Shown here one piece after another: positions 1 to 4,403 of a DNA stretch of 6,373 bases. Both the position numbers and the translations under genes were made by a program. Within the stretch, counting starts at the first letter, position 1, and each line of letters begins with the position of its first letter. The stretch spans positions 1-6,373 of the forward strand of contig UREK01000057.1 in NCBI GenBank assembly GCA_900546845.1. The letters run 5' to 3'. Under the pieces are notes generated by a model, which did no database searches, had not been told where the DNA came from, and saw only the letters and a program-made list of their open reading frames with translations. The stretch is from an uncultured Eubacteriales bacterium (GTDB taxonomy: Bacteria; Bacillota; Clostridia; Christensenellales; CAG-138).

Positions 1-96
1 CAAGGCTTTTCGCTCGCACCGCACGGGTCGCTGCTCGCGATCAAAAGTCAAGGGCCGCGGCCCTTGACAATCCCGGGGAGACTTTTTCGGCACGCT
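1..96 (-). repeat. 96-bp dispersed intergenic repeat, copy A (cut by window edge)
   Basis: Read on the minus strand, this stretch matches 3872-3967 of the plus strand without gaps, 90 of 96 bases identical; five differences are transitions and one is a transversion. It begins with AGCGTGCCGAAAAAG at 96 and runs off the window at 1, so its full length is unknown. It contains a perfect 22-nt palindrome at 47-68 (arms GTCAAGGGCCG) and a weaker TCGC/GCGA stem at about 27-39. Copy A starts directly after the hairpin that follows the anti-sigma gene, just as copy B starts directly after the terminator of the CBS gene. No protein is supported here. I do not recognise a named repeat family; it could be a non-autonomous mobile element or a structured 3' untranslated region. 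Confidence 0.9.
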
Positions 97-123
97 GAGG
101 GCCGCCCTCGGAGGGCGGCCCTC
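97..123 (-). terminator. 13-bp hairpin after the anti-sigma gene, probable terminator
   Basis: The arms GAGGGCCGCCCTC (97-109) and GAGGGCGGCCCTC (111-123) are perfect reverse complements around a single base. The hairpin lies 14 nt downstream of the anti-sigma stop codon. On the minus strand it is not followed by a run of T but by AGCGTGCCGAAAAAG, the start of repeat copy A. It is therefore not a textbook intrinsic terminator. It may be a transcript-end stabiliser, or a terminator whose T tract was displaced or lost where the repeat begins. Confidence 0.5.
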
Positions 124-137
124 CCCGTTTGCGTTTC

Positions 138-1043
138 TCATCCGATCTCTATCAGCCGGAGCGCACAGAGCGCCCGGAGTTCTTCTTCCGCAAGCGTGCA
201 GCCCGCGCAGGGCGTGAGCGCCGCCTCGCCGCCGCCGAGCGCCCAGGTCAGCGCGCCCGCCGCGTCAACGGTTATATCGCTTTCCGCCGGGGCATATATG
301 CCCTCCGCGTCCGCCTCGGCCCGCGCGCCGGAAAGGCTTGCGGCGGAGACAAACACAGCGTATTCGTCGTCATAGGTTTCCGCTGCAGCGCGGTTGTAGG
401 TGTAGGTCACGCCGGAAGCATCCGCCAGGACGTCCATCAACCGGTAACCTTTCGCCGCGTCTGCGGGCGCATACAGGAATTCAAACGAGGCAAGCGCCGC
501 CTGCGGGGCGCCGTCCTCCGCCCGCGTGCGTGCCGCAAGGCAAAGCGAAACAAGTTCCTCCGCACTCTGGGCGGCAACAGTTTCCGCCGGCCCCGCGTTG
601 CCCGAAAAACTGCTCACCGTGGGATCTGCCCTGTTCGGAGCGGGAACCTCGGCCGACGCATCCGCTGCAGCACCTTCGCCTCCCGCCTTTTCCGTGGCAA
701 GCGCGCTCTCCGGCACGCGACCCAGCAGCGGTTCCTCCGGCGCGCATACGAGTGCGGGAGCCATATCGCCTCCGCCGGTATCCTCCGGGACGCATTCCGG
801 CGCCTGAGGCGCGGCATTTTCGGCGCTGCGGGCAAGGCCGCCCTTTGCCCGCAGGAACAGCGTGCCCGCGCCCGCAAGGATCACGAGCGTCGCCGCCATC
901 GCGCCATAGCGCACGATCTGCATGCGTTTGCGGCGTTCGGCGGCCGCCTTTTGCAGCACGGCTTCCCGCATGGCTGCATAGTCCACCTTCGCGTCCGCTT
1001 CGTCCGCGATACATTTCATCAATTTATCGAATTCGTCAGCCAT
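138..1043 (-). CDS. Putative membrane-anchored anti-sigma factor
   Basis: This 301-residue protein is encoded directly after an ECF sigma gene, and its ATG overlaps the sigma stop in ATGGCTGA. Residues 1-44 form a charged, probably cytoplasmic segment (Asp/Glu-rich, then Lys/Arg-rich at 32-46) that would be the sigma-binding part. Residues 45-65 are one hydrophobic membrane span (YGAMAATLVILAGAGTLFLRA). The remaining roughly 235 residues would be outside the membrane. They start with a low-complexity Ala/Glu/Pro-rich linker (about 70-160) and end in a more ordered part with Tyr-rich stretches (about 186-235) and a CAGC motif at 279-282. The HxxxCxxC zinc motif of ZAS-type anti-sigma factors is absent. 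A GTG at 1052 could add three residues, but the ATG at 1043 with GGTGAG upstream is preferred. The anti-sigma role is inferred from gene order and topology, not from recognised sequence similarity. The outside part may sense an envelope signal. Confidence 0.76.
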   Translation of the reverse strand: MADEFDKLMKCIADEADAKVDYAAMREAVLQKAAAERRKRMQIVRYGAMAATLVILAGAGTLFLRAKGGLARSAENAAPQAPECVPEDTGGGDMAPALVCAPEEPLLGRVPESALATEKAGGEGAAADASAEVPAPNRADPTVSSFSGNAGPAETVAAQSAEELVSLCLAARTRAEDGAPQAALASFEFLYAPADAAKGYRLMDVLADASGVTYTYNRAAAETYDDEYAVFVSAASLSGARAEADAEGIYAPAESDITVDAAGALTWALGGGEAALTPCAGCTLAEEELRALCALRLIEIG

Positions 1044-1551
1044 GCAGCTCACCGCCTTTCAACAGGGCCAGAAGGCGTTCCTTTGCCCTGGACATTCTCG
1101 ATTTTACCGTTCCTTCGCTCACGCCCATGAGCTTTGCGATCTCCTCATACCGCAGTTCGGAGAAAAAATGCAGCGTAACCGTCTCGCGGTAGACATCCGG
1201 CAGCGCGGCGACCGCCCGGGAAAGCGTCTCCCGCGCTTCCGCGTCGAGCGCCGCAGCCTCGGGCAGCGCCCCTGTGTCGGAAACGGGCGTCTCCGGAAGC
1301 TCGTCCGCAAGCACTTCGCGCTTCAGCTTCCGCTTGCCGTCCAGGCAAAGGTTCACCGTGACGCGGTAGAGCCAGCTTTTGAGCTGCGCATCCTCCATCG
1401 TTTCGAGCTTCTTCTGGTGCTTCATCACGCGCAAAAACACGTTTTGGGAAACATCCATCGCGTCGCTCTCGTTTTTTACCACGCCATAGGCCGCCCAATA
1501 CACCATGCGGGAGTAGTCCGCATAAATGGATTCAAAATCCCTTGCGGGCAA
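1036..1551 (-). CDS. ECF-type RNA polymerase sigma-70 factor
   Basis: This 171-residue protein has the usual ECF length and only regions 2 and 4. Region 2 (about 5-72) carries FESIYADYSRMVY, the DAMDVSQNVFLRV core-binding and -10 recognition helix, and LKSWLYRVTVNLCLD. A variable acidic linker covers about 80-105. Region 4 (about 106-163) has ALPDVYRETVTLHFF followed by the helix-turn-helix YEEIAKLMGVSEGTVKSRMSRA, which contacts the -35 element. The start chosen is TTG at 1551, with GGGAGGG at 1559-1565 and a 7-nt spacer. No in-frame ATG precedes region 2, and the ATG at 1558 is out of frame. The frame stays open far upstream, but that part overlaps the divergent gene and has no sigma similarity. 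The gene is followed by its likely anti-sigma partner with an 8-nt overlap, suggesting translational coupling. The regulon cannot be told from the sequence. Confidence 0.94.
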   Translation of the reverse strand: MPARDFESIYADYSRMVYWAAYGVVKNESDAMDVSQNVFLRVMKHQKKLETMEDAQLKSWLYRVTVNLCLDGKRKLKREVLADELPETPVSDTGALPEAAALDAEARETLSRAVAALPDVYRETVTLHFFSELRYEEIAKLMGVSEGTVKSRMSRAKERLLALLKGGELHG

Positions 1552-1605
1552 ATCGCATCCCTCCCATCTCTTAATACGCTGCTTTCCCCAAAATGGTTGC
1601 ACCCA

Positions 1606-1634
1606 ATTATAGCATGACGCGCGATATATATCAA
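1606..1634 (-). promoter_or_regulatory. Sigma-A-type promoter of the sigma/anti-sigma operon
   Basis: On the minus strand, TTGATA (1634-1629) is separated by exactly 17 nt from a consensus TATAAT (1611-1606), which is preceded by TG plus one base (extended -10). Transcription should start near 1599, giving a leader of about 50 nt before the TTG start codon. A 10-nt palindrome, GATATATATC (1623-1632), overlaps the -35 end and spacer and could be an operator, although an AT-rich palindrome this short may be chance. The promoter is housekeeping in type, not ECF in type. Confidence 0.8.
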
Positions 1635-1642
1635 AAAACGAG

Positions 1643-1671
1643 TTGTAAACACGGCAAAAAATCATTATCAT
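1643..1671 (+). promoter_or_regulatory. Probable sigma-A promoter of the DUF1846 gene
   Basis: TTGTAA (1643-1648) and TATCAT (1666-1671) are 17 nt apart and drive transcription away from the sigma operon, with a predicted start near 1678. The -35 box lies only 8 bp from the -35 box of the divergent promoter, so the two polymerases would bind side by side. The leader of about 70 nt has one weak stem, CGTTTT/AAAACG at 1688-1703, and ends in the ribosome site GGAG at 1735-1738. Confidence 0.65.
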
Positions 1672-1749
1672 AGTATGTGGAATACGGCGTTTTCCAAAAA
1701 ACGTTCTTTCATACCAAATTTTACCGAAGAAAAAGGAGATTACCCTGTC

Positions 1750-3231
1750 ATGAATGTCGGCTTTGATAACGATAAGTATCTCGCCATGCAGTCGGAGCAC
1801 ATCCGGGAGCGCATCGCCCAGTTCGGCGGCAAGCTGTACCTCGAGTTCGGCGGCAAGCTGTTCGACGATTACCATGCCTCCCGCGTACTGCCGGGCTTCG
1901 CGCCGGACAGCAAGGTGAAGATGCTCCTCCAGCTCAAGGACCAGGCGGAGATCGTGATCGTCATCAATGCGGCGGACATCGAAAAAAACAAGGTGCGCGG
2001 GGATCTCGGCATCACCTATGACCAGGACGTGCTGCGCCTCATCGACGCGTTCCGCGCCATCGGCCTCTATGTAGGCAGCGTGGTGCTCGCCCAGTACAGC
2101 GGCCAGAGCGCGGCGGATGCGTTCCAAAGCCGCCTCGCTTCCCTCGGCGTAACGGTATACCGCCATTACCCCATCGCGGGCTACCCTTCGGATGTGGAGC
2201 ATATCGTCAGCGACGAGGGCTACGGCAAAAATGAATACATCGAAACCACCCGGCCGCTCGTCGTCGTGACCGCGCCGGGGCCCGGCAGCGGCAAGATGGC
2301 CACCTGCCTCTCCCAGCTTTACCATGAGCATAAGCGCGGCGTGGCCGCGGGCTACGCCAAGTTCGAAACTTTCCCGATCTGGAACCTGCCGCTCAAGCAC
2401 CCGGTCAACCTCGCTTACGAAGCGGCCACAGCCGACCTGAACGACGTGAACATGATCGACCCGTTCCACCTTGAGGCCTATGGCGTGACCACCGTCAACT
2501 ACAACCGGGATGTGGAGATCTTCCCCGTGCTCACCGCCATCTTTGAGGAGATCTATGGCTGCTGCCCATATCAGTCTCCCACAGACATGGGCGTGAACAT
2601 GGCCGGCAACTGCATCATTGACGACGACGCCTGCCGCGAAGCCTCCCGCCAGGAAATCCTGCGCCGCTATTACGCGGAGCGCTGCGCTGTGCGCCAAGGG
2701 CTTGCGGACAGCGATGTAGTCTACAAGATCAAGCTCATTATGAACCAGGCCGGCATCACGGAGGCGGACCGCCCCGTCATTGCCGCAGCGCTCGCCAAGG
2801 CGGAGGAGACAGGCCAGCCCGCCGCCTCCATGCAGCTGCCGGACGGCCGCTGCATCACGGGCAAGACCTCCGCGCTGCTCGGCGCTTCGGCGGCGCTGCT
2901 TTTGAATGCGCTCAAGGCACTCGGCAACATTCAGGACGATATACACCTGATCTCGCCCATCATCATCGAGCCAATCCAGGATCTCAAGATCAATCACCTG
3001 GGCAACCACAACCCGCGCCTGCATACGGATGAGATCCTCATCGCCCTTTCCATCTGTGCGGCCACGAACCCGACCGCCGCGCTCGCCATGCAGCAGCTGC
3101 CGAAGCTGCGCGGACTAGAGGCGCACTCCACGGTCATCCTTTCGGGCGTGGACAGCACCACCTTCAAAAAGCTCGGCGTGAACCTGACCTGCGAGCCGCA
3201 ATATCAGACCAAGAAGCTCTACCACAAATAG
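1750..3231 (+). CDS. DUF1846 (UPF0371) family protein
   Basis: This is a 493-residue protein of the usual length for DUF1846/UPF0371, a conserved family of uncertain function found in many Firmicutes and Actinobacteria. Family-like stretches are visible throughout: GFDNDKYLAMQSEHIRERI at the N-terminus, KLYLEFGGKLFDDYHASRVLPGF (29-50, here abbreviated to its key residues Y30, E32, G34, D39, R45), DMGVNMAG (279-286) and the C-terminal HSTVILSGVDSTTFKKLG region (459-476). Residues 175-185, APGPGSGKMAT, resemble a P-loop, so nucleotide or phosphate binding is possible but not shown. There is no signal peptide or membrane segment, so the protein should be cytoplasmic. The ATG at 1750 follows AAAAAGGAG with 11 nt of spacing; an upstream ATG at 1675 lies at the predicted transcription start and lacks a ribosome site. 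Family assignment is firm; biochemical role is unknown. Confidence 0.93.
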   Translation: MNVGFDNDKYLAMQSEHIRERIAQFGGKLYLEFGGKLFDDYHASRVLPGFAPDSKVKMLLQLKDQAEIVIVINAADIEKNKVRGDLGITYDQDVLRLIDAFRAIGLYVGSVVLAQYSGQSAADAFQSRLASLGVTVYRHYPIAGYPSDVEHIVSDEGYGKNEYIETTRPLVVVTAPGPGSGKMATCLSQLYHEHKRGVAAGYAKFETFPIWNLPLKHPVNLAYEAATADLNDVNMIDPFHLEAYGVTTVNYNRDVEIFPVLTAIFEEIYGCCPYQSPTDMGVNMAGNCIIDDDACREASRQEILRRYYAERCAVRQGLADSDVVYKIKLIMNQAGITEADRPVIAAALAKAEETGQPAASMQLPDGRCITGKTSALLGASAALLLNALKALGNIQDDIHLISPIIIEPIQDLKINHLGNHNPRLHTDEILIALSICAATNPTAALAMQQLPKLRGLEAHSTVILSGVDSTTFKKLGVNLTCEPQYQTKKLYHK

Positions 3232-3326
3232 CGGGCAAGCGCGCAAAAAACGTCTTTTTATGCGAGCGGAGGGTTTTCCCCATAAAGTTTACATTCGCGT
3301 CACCACAGGGGTCATACGATATGGTA

Positions 3327-3335
3327 TGGTATAAA
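3327..3335 (+). promoter_or_regulatory. Possible extended -10 promoter for the CBS gene
   Basis: TGGTATAAA at 3327-3335 reads as an extended -10 element (TG, one base, then TATAAA). There is no good -35 box at the right distance; TTTACA at 3288-3293 is too far upstream. The sequence TATGGTATGGTATAAAT contains overlapping -10-like hexamers. The 157-bp gap after the DUF1846 gene has only a weak AT-rich stem near 3242-3264 and GGGTTTTCCC near 3272, so readthrough from the upstream gene is also likely. Confidence 0.4.
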
Positions 3336-3388
3336 TAGTGGGATGTGCAGCCTGCAAGCCAGATCATTCCGGCAGAAGGGGAATTGGG

Positions 3389-3844
3389 ATGAACGTACTT
3401 TTCTTTCTTAAGCCAAAGGTGAGCGTCGCCTATATTTACGACAGCAGCACCGTACGGCAGGGTCTCGAAAAAATGAAGCACTACGGATATACGGCAATCC
3501 CTGTGATCGACCGGGACGGCCGCTACGTCGGCACCGTGACGGAAGGCGACTTTCTCTGGAAGCTGACCGAAGAAAATGCATGGGAAACGCATGCCCAGGA
3601 GCGCCTCAACGTGCGGGACATCATGCAGCGCAGCCATAACCCGCCCGTGAACGTCAACGCCTCCCTGGAGGATCTGCTGCTGCAGGCTATGAACCAGAAC
3701 TTCGTGCCCGTCGTGGACGATCTCGGTTCCTTTATCGGTATCGTCACCCGGCGCGACATCATGCAGTATTATTACAAAATGACACACCCCGACGCGGACG
3801 GCGGCATACCGTCCAAGCCGCCTGTCCCGAGCCATAAAGCCTAG
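3389..3844 (+). CDS. Stand-alone CBS-pair (Bateman) protein
   Basis: This 151-residue protein is essentially one Bateman module. The first CBS motif covers about 11-60 (YIYDSSTVRQGLEKMKHYGYTAIPVID, abbreviated here to its core TVRQGLEKM and TAIPVID, then GRYVGTVTEGDFLW). The second covers about 75-128 (VRDIM, NASLEDLLLQAM, FVPVVDD, GSFIGIVTRRDIMQYYY). A polar Pro-rich tail follows at 133-151. CBS pairs bind adenine nucleotides, and in Firmicutes some stand-alone ones, such as CbpB/DarB, bind cyclic di-AMP; which ligand applies here cannot be read from the sequence. The ATG at 3389 follows AAGGGG (3376-3381) with 7-nt spacing. An upstream ATG at 3338 lies beside the -10-like region and lacks a ribosome site. 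The protein should be soluble. The gene follows the DUF1846 gene in the same direction and ends at a strong terminator. Confidence 0.92.
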   Translation: MNVLFFLKPKVSVAYIYDSSTVRQGLEKMKHYGYTAIPVIDRDGRYVGTVTEGDFLWKLTEENAWETHAQERLNVRDIMQRSHNPPVNVNASLEDLLLQAMNQNFVPVVDDLGSFIGIVTRRDIMQYYYKMTHPDADGGIPSKPPVPSHKA

Positions 3845-3845
3845 C

Positions 3846-3871
3846 AAAAAAGCGCCCATAGGGGCGCTTTT
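3846..3871 (+). terminator. Intrinsic terminator of the CBS gene
   Basis: The arms AAAAGCGCCC (3848-3857) and GGGCGCTTTT (3862-3871) pair perfectly around the loop ATAG, four bases after the TAG stop. The run of T on the plus side fits intrinsic termination, and the matching A run upstream makes the signal usable from both directions. Repeat copy B starts at the next base. Confidence 0.88.
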
Positions 3872-3967
3872 AGCATGCCGAAAAAGTCTCTCCGGGATTG
3901 TCAAGGGCCGCAGCCCTTGACTTTTGATCGCGAGCAGCGACCTGTGCGGTGCAAGAGAAAAGCCTTG
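3872..3967 (+). repeat. 96-bp dispersed intergenic repeat, copy B
   Basis: This copy is the inverted partner of copy A at 1-96, 90 of 96 identical with no gaps. It begins AGCATGCCGAAAAAG directly after the CBS terminator. It contains the near-palindrome GTCAAGGGC/GCCCTTGAC (3900-3921), in which copy A's perfect centre has one changed base that leaves the nine-base arms intact. A short TCGC/GCGA stem follows at about 3927-3940. The match can only be followed to 3967 because copy A runs off the window there; copy B probably continues through the hairpin ending at 3986. Confidence 0.9.
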
Positions 3968-3986
3968 CGCCGCAAGGCTTTTCTCT
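3954..3986. repeat. Perfect 16-bp inverted repeat at the end of repeat copy B
   Basis: AGAGAAAAGCCTTGCG (3954-3969) and CGCAAGGCTTTTCTCT (3971-3986) are exact reverse complements around one C. The left arm lies inside the part shared with copy A, which also ends in GAAAAGCCTTG, so the hairpin is probably part of the repeat. It has a T-rich 3' side in both directions and could act as a bidirectional terminator. The stretch 3987-4078 beyond it holds no gene or repeat that I can support. Confidence 0.8.
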
Positions 3987-4078
3987 CGCGGCGTACATGC
4001 AGCCGCTCACGATGAAAGCCTCCGGGAATTTCACAAAGCATACCTTCCCTGCGGTATATCCGGCGCTTGCGCAGGCAA

Positions 4079-4244
4079 GGACAATCCTCAGTCCGCTTCG
4101 CGGACAGCTCCTTTGCCAAAGGAGCCTTTTGGTCTGTGCGCTCTCACACGGCATCCGAATCCGGAAACCGTTAGAATTCACCACGTCCAAACGCCCCCCT
4201 TTTGAAAGGGGGTGGCGGCGCGTGAGCGCCGACGGGGGATTGCC
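4079..4244. mobile_element. MITE-like hairpin-rich element, about 166 bp
   Basis: The left end GGACAATCCTCAGTC (4079-4093) and the right end GACGGGGGATTGCC (4231-4244) are imperfect inverted repeats, consensus GGCAATCCYYMGTC on each inward strand. Between them are four compact hairpins. They are GTCCGC-TTC-GCGGAC (4091-4105), GCTCCTTTG-C-CAAAGGAGC followed by CTTTT (4107-4125), CCCCCTTT-TG-AAAGGGGG (4195-4212) and CGGCGC-GTGA-GCGCCG (4216-4231) with a GNRA-type loop. No open reading frame for a transposase is present, so any movement would be driven in trans. Elements of this style are, to my knowledge, common between genes of gut Clostridia. Target duplications are not evident. The exact boundaries are an estimate. 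Confidence 0.65.
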
Positions 4245-4284
4245 GTACCCCGCGGCACTTCAGGAAGCGTGCATTCCCGCCCCA

Positions 4285-4315
4285 ACGCAAAAATGCCGCC
4301 CCATGCGGGGCGGCA
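4285..4315 (-). terminator. Strong intrinsic terminator, minus strand
   Basis: TGCCGCCCC (4294-4302) pairs perfectly with GGGGCGGCA (4307-4315) around ATGC. On the minus strand the stem is followed by TTTTTGCGTT, a proper T tract. It is the third hairpin downstream of the aminopeptidase gene, about 90 nt after its stop, and probably acts as a backup terminator for that transcript. Confidence 0.75.
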
Positions 4316-4320
4316 CAGAG

Positions 4321-4353
4321 TGTCATAAAGTGGCATCTGCCACTTTATCGACA
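4321..4353. other. Long stem-loop between two terminators
   Basis: ATAAAGTGGCA (4325-4335) pairs exactly with TGCCACTTTAT (4338-4348) around TC, although the innermost pairs must open to make a loop. Outside it, TGTC (4321-4324) pairs with GACA (4350-4353) past one bulged C. It has no T tract beyond the stem on either strand. It may be a transcript-end structure, part of a small RNA, or a protein-binding dyad; nothing in the sequence decides between these. Confidence 0.6.
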
Positions 4354-4359
4354 GCCTGG

Positions 4360-4384
4360 AAAGCGCCCGCAGGGGGGCGCTTTT
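4360..4384 (-). terminator. Probable terminator directly after the aminopeptidase gene
   Basis: AAAGCGCCC (4360-4368) pairs with GGGCGCTTT (4375-4383), 20 nt downstream of the aminopeptidase stop on the minus strand. The T run on that strand is short (TTTCC), so termination may be incomplete, which fits the stronger hairpin further on. The arms are almost the same as those of the CBS terminator at 3848-3871. The T run on the plus side is better, so it could also stop plus-strand transcription entering the gene antisense. Confidence 0.65.
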
Positions 4385-4403
4385 CATCTGTTAAGGCGCG
4401 GGA

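Noticed and set aside
129..1192. Long plus-strand reading frames over the anti-sigma and sigma genes
   Set aside because: Their translations are Arg/Pro/Ser-rich low-complexity shadows of the minus-strand genes, with no ribosome sites.
1616..1644. AAC and CGTC motifs that might form an ECF autoregulatory promoter
   Set aside because: The spacing between them is 22 nt, well over the usual 16-17, and a near-consensus sigma-A promoter overlaps the site.
1552..3024. Open reading frame extending the sigma gene upstream by nearly 500 codons
   Set aside because: It lies antisense to the DUF1846 gene, crosses the divergent promoters and has no sigma-like or other recognisable content. High GC and codon bias keep the antisense frame free of stops.
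3242..3264. Possible terminator after the DUF1846 gene
   Set aside because: The stem is short, AT-rich and mismatched, and the T run lies in the stem rather than after it.
3870..4190. Short minus-strand reading frames over repeat copy B, ending in a Lys/Arg-rich peptide
   Set aside because: The peptide is simply translated repeat; the same peptide appears at 2-67, with the hairpins read as codons. No ribosome site or codon-position pattern supports a gene.
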